The notes below the pieces were generated by a model. It did not search any database and was not told the origin of the DNA. It saw only the letters and a list, made by a program, of their open reading frames with translations. Positions 28,864-37,588 of a stretch of DNA of 64,000 bases are shown here, in pieces. The position numbers were made by a program, and so were the translations under genes. The DNA comes from Spisula solida (lineage: Eukaryota > Mollusca > Bivalvia > Venerida > Mactridae). Positions within the stretch are counted from its first letter, which is position 1. The number at the start of each line of letters is the position of its first letter. The stretch spans positions 7,332,001-7,396,000 of the forward strand of contig OX365954.1 in the NCBI GenBank assembly GCA_947247005.1, given 5' to 3'.

Positions 28864-30053
28864 CCAAGGAATTGACATGGTCCATGCTCCAGCTGTTGGG
28901 ATATTTCTTACAATCTTTAATAAGGTAAAGGATGGTGCAAAATTAGTTTTAAATCAGACCAGGAACTCAAAGAGACAATAGCTGTCCTCAATATGTAGGT
29001 TTTAAAGAATACGGTAATTAAGAAATTTAATTTGAAGTAAGGCAAGTTTTTTTTCCCCAAGTGCTTTGATATAACAGTATGCAGGCTGGTCTTTAGCTTC
29101 CCACAGTTATTGTTATATACTCAACAAAAAGAAAGTATCCACCATTCATGATTTGACATATCATGAGACATGTAAGTGAATAAAGAGTCAAAGAAAGTTG
29201 CTTTAATCTTAGATAAAAATGGGACATTGTGTATTTTGTTGAATATATAACAATTATATACACATATATATGACACAAATATATACTACTCAAACTTTGA
29301 CAACGGTGAACAAATTTTTCCTAGCAGATATTTTGCCAATTTCATAAGATGCACTGATGGGCTTTTTAGAAAACAAAATGTTACATGTTGTATGTTTCAC
29401 CCTGGAAAACGACGCCATTATGTAAATTAATGGCAAAGTTTTCGCTCCAAACTTTTAAAATGTAACGGGAATATTGTTTTGCCGATCCTCATCAAAGTTT
29501 GTGAAGTTTACATTGTGCTTATTGGTATGACCAGAACAGATTAATTGCTAGAGTATCTTCTCCACCTATATTATTCTTGCCACTTCTAGTTTTTGCAAAT
29601 TCCGGCAACTGTCAAACAAAATCGATAGTCTGCCTCCTGTTTTAATGAAATAATCTGATGATAGTTTAACAATTAATTGTTGATCGTCCAAGATGGAATC
29701 AAGTAAAAACAACCAAACAAAGCAACACATAAAATCTGGTCACTTTTATGGACCACAGTCCTTTATGGACCAAATAATTATGTCCAATGCAACCTTTTCC
29801 TTACATTTTATAAAACAGTCACATTTTACTCGCACATCTCTTTGAAATACAGCAATCAACGTACCATCTGTCACATTTGTGGTTGTAAATCCAAGTTGTG
29901 TGAGACAACAGCAATGGTTTTGGTCAAGTCGTTGGTAGGCCTACATGATGTAGCAACATTCAAAATCTAGAAAAGTAGAAAAAAGTGCTGTTAGAATACA
30001 TGTTTATTCATACCAGTAATATTTCTGAGTGACAAGGGACATATTTTGCATTA
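28864..30053. repeat. Array flank, duplicate copy 1
   Basis: The stretch from CCAAGGAATTG to GGGACATATTTTGCATTA is about 1.19 kb and is repeated at 31,544-33,434 with high identity. Copy 1 lacks two segments present in copy 2: about 90 bp after 28,923, and the 602 bp mariner-type element, for which copy 1 shows the empty TA site near 29,270. Open frames inside are short and not conserved between copies, so no gene is called. Confidence 0.92.
29109..29254. mobile_element. Small inverted-repeat element (about 146 bp) in flank copy 1
   Basis: Ends are ATTGTTATATACTCAACAAA and the imperfect reverse complement ending in ATATATAACAAT, giving terminal inverted repeats of about 20 bp. It was present before the flank duplicated, since it also lies in copy 2 at 31,885-32,031. 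Confidence 0.6.
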
Positions 30054-30258
30054 ACCAGGTAGCTGCTGTTACTGGTGAGGATGACATATTGTGGGTATAA
30101 CCAGGTAGCTGCTGTTACTACTGATGATGACATATTGTGGGTATAACCAGGTTGCTACAGTTACTACTGATGATGACATATCGTGGGTATAACCAGGTAT
30201 CTGCTGTTATTGGTGATGACATATTGTGGGTATAACCAGGTAGCTGCCGTTACTGATG
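30054..30258. repeat. Leftover 46 bp array units between the flank copies
   Basis: About four and a half domain-B-like units (ACCAGGTAGCTGCTGTTACT...) directly follow flank copy 1. They belong with the units at 31,352-31,543, from which they are separated by an inserted element. Confidence 0.92.
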
Positions 30259-30260
30259 AT

Positions 30261-31335
30261 CATACCTGCCAAGTTTCCAAAATCGAAGTGGAGTGGTAAC
30301 TGAAATCTGATACTTATTAAGACCACAACAAATAATGTGACACTTCAAAAGGTGTCAGTTAGTTTCATTTGGTAATATATGAAAATCAGGGGAGGGAACT
30401 TGGGGCAAGAGTAACTTCACTTGAAATTCAGCAGGGGGAAGCAACTCTGTCCAACCTATTTAAAGTCTGTGAGAGTGACCTCCCCTGAAAATCAGGGGAG
30501 CGGACTCTGCACAGGCAAGAGTTACTTCCCTTGAAATTCAGCAGGAGAGGCAACTCTGTCTGACCTATTTTAAGTCGGCAAGAGTGACCTTCCCTGAAAA
30601 TCAGGGGAGTGAAATCTGCACGGGGCAAGAGTAACTTCCGTTGAAATTCAGCAGGGGAGGCAACTCTGTATGACCTATTTTAAGTCGGCAAGAGTGACCT
30701 TTCCTGAAAATCAGGGCAGCGAAATCTGCACGGGGCAAGAGTAAGTTCCCTTGAAATTCAATAGGGGAGGCAACTCTGTATGACCTTTTTTAAGTCGGAA
30801 AGTGACCTTTCCTAAAAATCAGGGGAGCAAACTCTGCACAGGGCAAGAGTAACTTCCGTTGAAATTCTGCAGGGGAGGCAACTCTGTATGACCTATTTTA
30901 AGACGGCAAGAGTGACCTTTCCTGAATATCAGGGGAGCAAAATCTGCACGGGGCAAGAGTAACTTCCCTTGAAATTCAGCAGGGGAGGCAACTCTGTATG
31001 ACCTATTTTAAGACGGCAAGAGTGACCTTACCTAAAAATCAGGAGAGCGAAATCTAAGACGGGGCAAGAGTAACTTCCCTTGAAATTCAGCAGGGGAGGC
31101 AACTCTGTATGACCTATTTTAAGTCGGCAATAGTGACCTCCCCTGTAAATCAGGGGAGCGAACTCTGCCCTGTGCAAGAGTTACTTTCCTTGAAATTCAG
31201 CAGGGGAGGCAACTCTGTCCACCACAAAATACTATCTGAAATTCAGAGTTTAGGTGGGTTAAATTGGAAAATCTGATAATTTATTTCAAATAAAAGTGGA
31301 GCAACTCCACCTTAAGTGGAGTACTTGCAGGTATG
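30261..31335. mobile_element. Non-autonomous inverted-repeat element carrying a 110 bp tandem core
   Basis: The left end is CATACCTGCCAAGT and the right end ACTTGCAGGTATG, which pair as a 13-14 bp terminal inverted repeat with one bulged base. Both sides abut 46 bp array units, so the element landed inside the minisatellite. The flanking octamers CTGATGAT and CTGGTGAA match at six of eight positions, a weak hint of an 8 bp target duplication. Close to the right end lies GTGGAGCAACTCCAC. The core is a tandem array and no transposase is visible. Superfamily unknown. Confidence 0.72.
30395..31215. repeat. 110 bp tandem repeat, about eight copies
   Basis: Successive GAAATTCAGCAGGGGAGGCA blocks start near 30,423, 30,533, 30,643, 30,753, 30,861, 30,971, 31,082 and 31,192, a period of about 110 bp. 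Each unit also holds GCAAGAGTGACC and AAATCAGGGGAGCG. Confidence 0.92.
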
Positions 31336-31351
31336 CTGGTGAAATTGGGGA

Positions 31352-31543
31352 TATAACCAGGTAGCTGCTGTTACTGGTGATGATGACATATTGCGGGTAT
31401 AACCAGGTAGCTGCTGTTACTGGTGATGATGACTTATTGTGGGTATAACCAGGTAGTTGCTGTTACTGGTGATGATGACATATTGCGGGTATAACCAGGT
31501 AGTTGCTGTTACTGGTGATGATGACATATTGTGGGTATAACCA
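31352..31543. repeat. Leftover 46 bp array units before flank copy 2
   Basis: About four well-conserved domain B units (ATAACCAGGTAGTTGCTG...) end in TATAACCAAGGAATTG, the same array-to-flank junction seen near 28,864. Confidence 0.92.
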
Positions 31544-31884
31544 AGGAATTGCTGTGGTCTATGCTCCTGCTGTTGGGATATTTCTTACAATCTTTAATAA
31601 GGTAGCTAGCCAGGGTATTGTTTTATGCAAACACTTATGGAAATCTTAAACTTACATTCAATGAATTCTTCATAGCTTTCTAACAGCTAAAACTGATGGT
31701 AAAGGGTGGTGCAAAATTATTTTTGAATCAGACCAGGAACTTAAAGAGACAATAGCTGTCCCCAATGTGTAGGTTTTAAAGAATACAGTAATTAAGAAAT
31801 TTAATTTGAACGTAAGGTATGTTTATTTTTTCCTAAGTGCTTTGATATAACAGTACGCAGGCTAGTCTTAAGCTTCCCACAGTA

Positions 31885-32031
31885 ATTGTTATATACTCAA
31901 CGAAAAGAAAGTATCCACCATTCATGATTTGACATATTATGAGACATGTAAGTGAATAGAGAGTCAACGAAAGTTGCGTTTAATCTTAGATAAAAATGGG
32001 ACATTGTTTATTTTGTTGAGTATATAACAAT
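31885..32031. mobile_element. Small inverted-repeat element in flank copy 2
   Basis: Counterpart of 29,109-29,254, with the same ATTGTTATATACTCAAC ends. It gained no new flanking difference, so it moved with the duplication. Confidence 0.6.
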
Positions 32032-32047
32032 TATATACACATATATA

Positions 32048-32649
32048 CAGGGTGATCCATTAATTCCGCACATTATTAAATGCTTATAACTTCAACATCT
32101 TTAAAGCTACCATATTAAAGAATACAAGTAATTGTAGAGTGTACGTGTAAGTTTTGATCTGATCTAAAACGGATATTCAACTATAGAATCCCTATCTAAA
32201 GCAGACGTTCAATGTGACCACCCATTTTCTCAGAAATGAGTTTCAAACGTCGTTTTCAATTCTGCACATGACGCTGTTGCATGCAGCTAGGTAACCAGTC
32301 TCTTTTCCCGACGAATCGAATGTTTCATTTCACTGGAAATATCCAACACTATTCCTTCATGAACGCACATGTGTATTTGGACACACTTTTCAAGTTTTCT
32401 TTTCACCTAAATCGCAGATTTCCCCAATTCATAATTAAGTTTTATGATTCGAATTTGAAGATACTCAAATTTATGACGTCATCGATGACGTCATACTGTC
32501 ACTTTGACGGCACAATGCCAATTACTTTTTTCCTTTCAGCAGAAATTTTTATTTATTACATTTCCAACAATACCAAATTTATATGTGTAAGTAAAGAAAT
32601 ATGGAAGTGATAGGCATTTACTAATGTGCGGAATTAATGGATCACCCTG
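32048..32649. mobile_element. 602 bp mariner-type MITE with TA target duplication
   Basis: Both ends carry a perfect 28 bp terminal inverted repeat beginning CAGGGTGATCCATTAATTCC. TA dinucleotides flank it at 32,046-32,047 and 32,650-32,651. The paralogous flank copy 1 shows the uninterrupted ACATATATATGACAC, so start, end and target duplication are fixed by comparison. TA targeting and the CAGGGTG end fit the IS630/Tc1/mariner superfamily. A plus-strand open frame of 109 codons at 32,281-32,610 resembles nothing and is probably chance. Confidence 0.93.
32196..32285 (-). pseudogene. Relic of a mariner-like transposase C-terminus
   Basis: Inside the 602 bp element, the minus strand reads KRRLKLISEKMGGHIERLL followed by a TAG stop at 32,196-32,198. 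Mariner/IS630 transposases commonly end in a short tail of the kind (N/G)GGHIEHL, so this is probably the last 20 or so codons of the parent transposase. An in-frame TGA lies just upstream of it, and the rest of the transposase is missing. This suggests that the MITE arose by internal deletion of an autonomous element. The family assignment is from motif memory and rests on a short stretch. Confidence 0.5.
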
Positions 32650-33459
32650 TATGACACAAATATATACTACTCAAACTTTGACAATGGTGAACAAATTTTT
32701 CCTTGCAGATATTTTGCCAATTTCATAAGATGCACTGATCGGCTTTTTAGAAAACAAAATGTTACATGTTGTATGTTTCACCCTGGAAAACGACGCCATT
32801 ATGTAAATTAATGGCAAAGTTTTCGCTCCAGACTTTTAAAATGCAACGGGAATATTGTTTTGCCGATCCTCATCAAAGTTTGTGAAGTTTACATTGTGCT
32901 TATTTGTACGACAAGAACAGATTATTTGCTAGAGTATCTTCTCCACCTCTATTATTCTTGCCAGTTCTAGATTTTGCAAATTCCGGCAACTGTCAAACAA
33001 AATCGATAGTCTGCCTCCTGTTTTACTGAAATAATCTGATGATAGTCTAACAATTAATTGTTGATCGTCCAAGATGGAATCAAGTAAAAACAACCAAACA
33101 AAGCAACACATACAATCTGGTCACTTTTACGGACCACAGTCCTTTATGGACCAAATAATTATGTCCAATGCAACCTTTTCCTTACATTTTATAAACAGTC
33201 ACATTTTATTCGCACAGTTCTTTGAAATACAGCAATCAACGTACCATCCGTTACATTTGTGCTTGTAAATCCAAGTTGTGTGAGACAACAGCAACGATTT
33301 TGGTCAAGTCGTTGGAAGGCCTACATGGGGTAGGAACATTCAAAATCTAGAAAAGTAGAAAAAAGTGCTGTTAGAATACATGTTTAGCCATAGCAGGAAT
33401 ATTTCTGAGTAAAAAGGGACATATTTTGCATTAAATGGTTGTGTTATTGTTGAACTTAC

Positions 33460-33795
33460 TAGACATGGTTCGTAATTGGTGTAGGTGTCTGTCAGAACTC
33501 TAAGATTAGAAAGGTCCCAACTTTGAATTAACAGCTGGAAAGAGTTATCTATCCTAGCCATTAAAGTTTCTATTACTGCGAAGCCTTGTGTGAAGTTCAA
33601 AAATCAATTGTTTCTGTGGTTACTGGGAAATCATTAAAGCTCAGCCATTTCCATTTGTCTCCAGTGAGTCTATGGCAATGCACTAAGGCCGTGGGGATCA
33701 GAATTGTTTCAGAGATATTATTTAGATATACGTCTTCTGTAGAGCAACACCCACTGGGAAACATACATTTTTGTTGTTGTAGAGAGGTTGGTGCT
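33460..33795 (-). pseudogene. Unidentified exon-like segment, one frameshift
   Basis: On the minus strand a good acceptor (TTTACCTCTTCAG) precedes a 336 bp stretch that ends at a strong donor (TCTA followed by GTAAGT). The first part reads as protein-like sequence with two adjacent cysteines (FPSGCCSTEDVYLNN) and a hydrophilic stretch (LTGDKWKWLSFNDFP). At a run of five T near 33,600 the frame shifts, then continues as FAVIETLMARIDNSFQLL and ends near TDTYTNYEPC. Composition and length suggest a genuine exon that has lost its frame. I do not recognise the family, and it does not match any part of an ABCA transporter that I can name. It lies just outside the flank duplication. Confidence 0.33.
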
Positions 33796-33837
33796 CTGAA
33801 GAGGTAAACGTAATAGAAAATGGTTACTTATGTATCA

Positions 33838-34115
33838 ACACAAGACTACGTTCAATAAACGCTTATGCCCCGATTGAAGCCTTGTCCATAAAAACTAGCT
33901 AAGTCAATCAGGGGCCATAATTCTGTTGAAATGTTGGATAGTGTTACATGGCTTTGACAATGCAAGGTGTTTATAATGATTAGCATGTTTGCTTAGTCTG
34001 AAAGCTATGCCTTAATGGACTTGAAAGTTTTGGGTCAAATGGACGGAGGAACAGACTGATGGACAGGACAATCACTATATGCATCAGTAGATAAAGGGGC
34101 ATAAAAACGTATTAG
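33838..34115. repeat. Dispersed repeat (GAAGCCTTGTCCATA family), copy 1
   Basis: Similar sequence with the landmarks GCTTATGCCCC, GAAGCCTTGTCCATAA, GGGGCCATA and GTTACATGGCTTTGA occurs at 43,170-43,360. It ends in a GGACGGAGGAACAGAC stretch and GGGGCATAAAAACG. Presumably a non-autonomous mobile element of unknown class. Confidence 0.7.
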
Positions 34116-34152
34116 TGTTTCTATAGCAACATACCACAACATTTGTTAGAGA

Positions 34153-34394
34153 TCAAATACTATGAGATGACATTGGTCGTTCAGGAGCGGCCATCAGCTG
34201 CTCCTTTAATATAGCATCTTCATCAACTTCCTTATCACCACAAACCATTGTCAGATAGTAACGGTTACCATAGTGATTTTTGAGGAACAAACTTGAGCCG
34301 ACACATCAGAGACGACCTTGAGAAATGATAGCTATTCTATCACCTAACACGTACGCTTCATCCATATGATGTGTGGAGAGGCTAATAGTGCGAC
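34153..34394 (-). pseudogene. ABCA pseudogene exon 6 of 6: H-loop exon with premature TGA
   Basis: The acceptor TTTCAG leads into [19 protein letters not shown], then [13 protein letters not shown] (34,306-34,308), CVGSSLFLKNHYGNRYYLTM. The H-loop histidine is present; DEAY replaces the usual DEAD/DEAE. The reading continues to a TGA at 34,153-34,155 and I cannot place a convincing donor before it, so the left limit is only the end of the open frame. Confidence 0.9.
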
Positions 34395-34744
34395 CTGAAA
34401 TACGACATGGGATCATCTAAATACAGACAAACTTGTATTAAAAGACCACTTGCTGACATAGACAGCTTTTTGCTGTTTCCACGGGTATCTTCAGTAAAAA
34501 ACAACTAAGAACTTCTCCACACCTTGAATACACGACTATAGCTAATGTTATGGAAGATTCTAACATGACTGGTGATTTTGCCTATATATACAAAGAACAA
34601 ATCATAATGTCGTGTATCGGCCGATATACAATGAAAATGACGTCACTTCGTTTTTATGACATCATGCAGGTAAACAAGTAATGTAAACACCATAGATCTC
34701 ACAAAATAACACTGACTTAATAATATATAAATCATGTTAGAATC

Positions 34745-34899
34745 GAAATAAAATATTCAAAACCATTGTATACCGGCTGTCGTTCAGATGCTTGTTATTA
34801 ACCACTCAGGCCTACGGCCTTCGTGGTTAATTCCTACGCGTCAGAACTCCAAACCATTGTATAACAGCCGGTATACAACAGTTTTTCATAGTTTATTTC
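34745..34899. mobile_element. Hairpin (foldback) element, locus 1
   Basis: Two arms of about 75 bp are inverted around CAGGCCTACGGCCTTCG. The outer stem contains TTGTATACCGGCTGT and its complement. The head GTTAGAATCGAAAT and the apex (GATGC...TTAACCAC / GTGGTTAATTCCTACGCGTC) recur at 42,096-42,263, but the outer stem differs there. Confidence 0.75.
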
Positions 34900-34963
34900 T
34901 TAAACATACTCTGCCCAACAGTTGAATCAAAGTTAACTTTATACATGACAAAAACTTACATAC

Positions 34964-35103
34964 CTTTTTTCAACTTGAGAAGTAGTTGCCAGATAGCTCT
35001 CCTAGCATAAGGATCTACACCAGCAGTTAAGGCTCATCAAGTATGACTGTTTTAGAATTTCCAACAAATGCTATGGCAACAAACAACTTCCTCTTCATAC
35101 TAC
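34964..35103 (-). pseudogene. ABCA pseudogene exon 5 of 6: signature/Walker B exon with 2 bp insertion
   Basis: Acceptor AATATTATAG, donor GTATGTAAGT. It reads MKRKLFVAIAFVGNSKTV then ILDEP (Walker B with the catalytic Glu). A 2 bp excess (TA near 35,028) follows DEP; in the corrected frame it continues TAGVDPYARRAIWQLLLKLK (D-loop region). The family usually has Ser where this has Phe in KRKL(S)VAIA. Without the extra bases the exon would be 138 bp. Confidence 0.93.
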
Positions 35104-35124
35104 CTATAATATACATACATAATA

Positions 35125-35800
35125 TCACATAAACAAGAAATGTTTGTAAAACAGGTGTGCCCCCATTGCAGCCAAAGTCATTTATGTTAAAGGTGCTGCC
35201 TCACAGATTAGGCTAAAAATTTTGTATATCGTGATTTTCCAACCTAACCAAGTATTGATGTACATGTAATAGAAAGCCACTGACGGTTGCTTTATGAAAG
35301 ATTTGGTGCAAATAAGCAATTTTAACCACTTTCGATATCGCGTACTAAAATTGCTAAGTTTCCTTCCAACATGCTTTGTGAATTATGTAATTCACATATG
35401 ATTGAACTGTAACGTCAACAAACTACAGCGTAAACATCAGTGAGGTATTTGGTTCGTTTTTTTATTCGTTTTCATCAAACGCGAACAAATTTCAGGCCAT
35501 TTAAGTAATAGTAGTGTTAATTCTATAGGGTAATACCCTATAGAATGTTTTAGGTAAAAATAATAAATAACTACAAAATGCCAAAGTTTCTCATGTTATT
35601 TTAGATGTCAGTGTGGTTGTTTATGGGATATACAGGCAACTATACCAAAATTACACGAATATTTGACAATTTTATTTTATTGTTGCAATACACCAATATT
35701 TGAGGCAGTCCCTTTAAAGGTCACAGCGAAATTGACCTTTGATTTACTGATATTATTGAGTCATTGAATGGAGGGGGGGGGCTTAATAATACATTTTGTA
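35125..35800. repeat. Dispersed 155 bp-family repeat split by an inserted element
   Basis: 35,125-35,190 (GTGCCCCCATTGCAGCCAAAG...) and 35,718-35,790 (GGTCACAGCGAAATTGACCT...) are two halves of one diverged copy of the family seen at 36,185-36,930 and 41,195-41,470. The element at 35,191-35,713 separates them. Confidence 0.75.
35191..35713. mobile_element. 523 bp TTAA-target inverted-repeat element
   Basis: Ends are AGGTGCTGCCTCACAGA and, reversed, AGGGACTGCCTCAAATA. TTAA flanks both sides (35,187-35,190 and 35,714-35,717). The paralogous repeat near 41,355 reads CATTTAAGTTAAAGGTCACA, an empty site with a single TTAA. TTAA targeting fits piggyBac or Kolobok types. No transposase is visible, so this is a non-autonomous copy. 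It contains a TATAGGGTAATACCCTATAG palindrome near 35,524. Confidence 0.85.
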
Positions 35801-35940
35801 CTTGAAATATCACAGTAAATACCAATACATATGACTTGTATGACATTTTTATACATGTGGTGTAGTCAGAAAATATGCAGGTTTTTGGATTGTTGGTCTA
35901 CATCATTGATTCACATTGGGAATACAAAAGCTGCCACAAA

Positions 35941-36005
35941 GATATTGATTGAGACATTTATAAATTAACAGTTACTGTAAATTTATAAATGTCTCAATCA
36001 ATATC
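35941..36005. repeat. 65 bp near-perfect palindrome
   Basis: Two 32 nt arms (GATATTGATTGAGACATTTA...) pair at 31 of 32 positions around a single T at 35,973. No loop or flanking terminal motif identifies a class. Confidence 0.9.
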
Positions 36006-36389
36006 GTCACAATTAAATCAGAGATTATCTAGAACCTTGTGTAACACAATGACTAATATGAAAATCCTATATGTAACCAAATTGGTACAAGGAATAGGTA
36101 AATTATGCTCCCCCATGCAAGTGCTTGTCCCAATATGGGTGATAACATATTACAGATACAAGAAAAACAAGATTTAAGTATGAACAAGAGAAGTTTGTAA
36201 ACATGTATGCCCCCATGGCAGCCCAATAGTCAAAATTGGTGCAGGTAACAGTGACCTTGACATTTGATCTCAAAATCAATAGGGGTCATCTACTGTTGTT
36301 GACCAACCTCCATATAAAGTTTGAAGATCCTAGGGCAAAGTGTTCTTGGGTTATTGAACGGAAACCATTTGAATATTTAGAAATAGTGA

Positions 36390-36417
36390 AGGTCACAGTG
36401 ACCTTGACCTTTGACCT
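36390..36417. promoter_or_regulatory. AGGTCA palindrome plus DR1-like motif, unit 1
   Basis: AGGTCACAGTGACCT (inverted half-sites, 3 bp spacer, the classic oestrogen-response layout) is followed at once by TGACCTTTGACCT, the reverse of AGGTCA-A-AGGTCA (DR1). TGACCTTGA, the extended half-site of ERR/SF-1 type receptors, bridges them. The match is exact; function is not shown. Confidence 0.55.
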
Positions 36418-36436
36418 ACTGACCTAAAAAACAATA

Positions 36437-36527
36437 GGGGTAAGTAAGTAAGTAAGTAAGTAAGTAAAGACTTTATTTAAACGAGGCTACACATTTGGTT
36501 TCCCAATCTTCCATGTGGGCCTCAAAT
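36437..36527 (-). mobile_element. 5'-truncated retroposon tail with (TAAG)n
   Basis: A (TAAG)6 tract then AAAGACTTTATTTAAACGAGG interrupts the 155 bp repeat between two ATAGGGG/AATGGGG borders. Read on the minus strand it ends in AAATAAAGTCTTT followed by (ACTT)n, typical of a non-LTR or SINE 3' tail with a short terminal microsatellite. Confidence 0.65.
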
Positions 36528-36635
36528 GGGGTCATCTACTGTTGATGACCAACATCCATGTAAAGTTTGAAGATCCTAGGCCAAAGTATACCCGAGTTAT
36601 TGAACGGAAACCATTTGAATAGTCAGAAATGGTGA

Positions 36636-36663
36636 AGGTCACAGTGACCTTGACCTTTGACCT
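36636..36663. promoter_or_regulatory. AGGTCA palindrome plus DR1-like motif, unit 2
   Basis: Exact repeat of the 36,390 cluster (inverted AGGTCA pair with CAG spacer, then DR1). Confidence 0.55.
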
Positions 36664-36790
36664 ACTGACCTAAAAAACAATAGGGGTCATCTACTGTTGA
36701 TGACCAACATCCATGTAAAGTTTGAAGATCCTAGGCCAAAGTATACCTGAGTTATTGAACGGAAACCATTTGAATAGTCAGAAATGGTGA

Positions 36791-36818
36791 AGGTCACAGT
36801 GACCTTGACCTTTGAACT
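36791..36818. promoter_or_regulatory. AGGTCA palindrome plus damaged DR1, unit 3
   Basis: The inverted pair is intact; the second DR1 half-site reads TGAACT instead of TGACCT. Confidence 0.5.
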
Positions 36819-36935
36819 ACTGACTTCAAAATCAATGGGGGTCATTTACTGTTGATGACAAACCCTCATGTAAAGTTTGAAGATCCTACGGCAAAGTTTT
36901 CTTGAGTTATTGGACAGAAACCATTTGGTACGACC

Positions 36936-37330
36936 ATTAAAGATGGGTGGGCATAAAAATTATAAAGGGGAATAACTCCAAAAATATGCAATGAAGAGTA
37001 ATGGTTTTTGTGCACAGCACTTCATCTCAATGAGATCTATTCACCTATGAAGTTTTAAATTGATATCTCTTAGACTGTATGAGTTTTGGCCCGGACAAGA
37101 ATGAAGTATGAAAAATTACGAAGGGGAATAACTAAAAATATATGGAATGAAGTTATCATTTTTTGCACTGCATTTCCCCTTAATGAGATCTATTCACCTA
37201 TGAAGTTCTAATTTGATATCTCTAATACTGTATAATGAGCTATGGCCCAGACAAAAGTGTGACGGCAGACGGAGGGAAGAACGGACAAAGTGGCGACTAT
37301 ATGCTCATCCTTTGGTGAGCATAAAAATAA
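36936..37330. repeat. Second dispersed-repeat module (GGGGAATAACT pair)
   Basis: Two similar blocks about 155 bp apart each contain AGGGGAATAACT, TGAGATCTATTCACCTATGA and TTGATATCTCT. The tail GACGGCAGACGGAGGGAAGA...GGTGAGCATAAAAAT is of the ACGGACGG type that closes several elements in this window, so 36,185-37,330 may be one composite element. Confidence 0.75.
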
Positions 37331-37346
37331 AACATGTACTACCTAC

Positions 37347-37493
37347 CAGACAGATTACAGGAGAGTTATTTCCTCTTGTATGGTAATCCAACATGTTTAA
37401 TCATTTGTTCCATCTCTGATTGCACTTCTATAGAAGATGCTCCTTTCAGACAAGCATAGAACCACATATGCTCTTCCAAGTTCCACAGTTAAC
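37347..37493 (-). pseudogene. ABCA pseudogene exon 4 of 6: helical-domain exon with insertion and stop
   Basis: The acceptor TTTGTAG leads into LTVE, then a 7 bp excess (a GGAACTT-like local duplication near 37,478-37,484) shifts the frame to [19 protein letters not shown]. It continues through VGLPYKRK, an in-frame TAA (37,366-37,368), and SCNLS before the donor GTAGGT. The family pattern is LTVEEH.WFYA.LKG and the approach to the LSGG signature. Spliced to the next exon, the signature reads LSGSM instead of LSGGM. Confidence 0.92.
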
Positions 37494-37588
37494 CTACAAA
37501 GGTTACAGCATGTTTATTAACTTGACAGTTTTCTAGGAGTACACAATTTATCAGTACTAACTATTCATCAGCAAGCAACAGTTAACTG

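Larger units (their letters stand above)
31544..33434. repeat. Array flank, duplicate copy 2
   Basis: Homologous to 28,864-30,053. It keeps about 90 bp (31,608-31,697) missing from copy 1, where GGTA borders both sides, and it carries the 602 bp TA-site insertion. Homology stops at TTTTGCATTA; beyond it copy 1 continues into array units while copy 2 continues into unique sequence, marking the duplication breakpoint. Confidence 0.92.
36185..36935. repeat. 155 bp dispersed/tandem repeat with AGGTCA motif clusters
   Basis: Landmark GGGGTCATCTACTGTTGATG recurs at 36,282, 36,528, 36,683 and 36,837. The last three spacings are 154-155 bp; the first is 246 bp because of an inserted 91 bp segment. 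Each unit continues with AAGTTTGAAGATCCTAGG, TTATTGAACGGAAACCATTT and a cluster of AGGTCA half-sites. Short plus-strand frames (for example 36,236-36,427) are only translations of the repeat. Confidence 0.92.

Noticed and set aside
32281..32610. 109-codon plus-strand frame inside the 602 bp MITE
   Set aside because: No recognisable domain; it runs opposite to the transposase relic and is absent from the empty paralogous site.
35941..36005. MicroRNA precursor
   Set aside because: The palindrome is almost perfect with a one-base centre, so it lacks the loop and bulges of a typical animal precursor.
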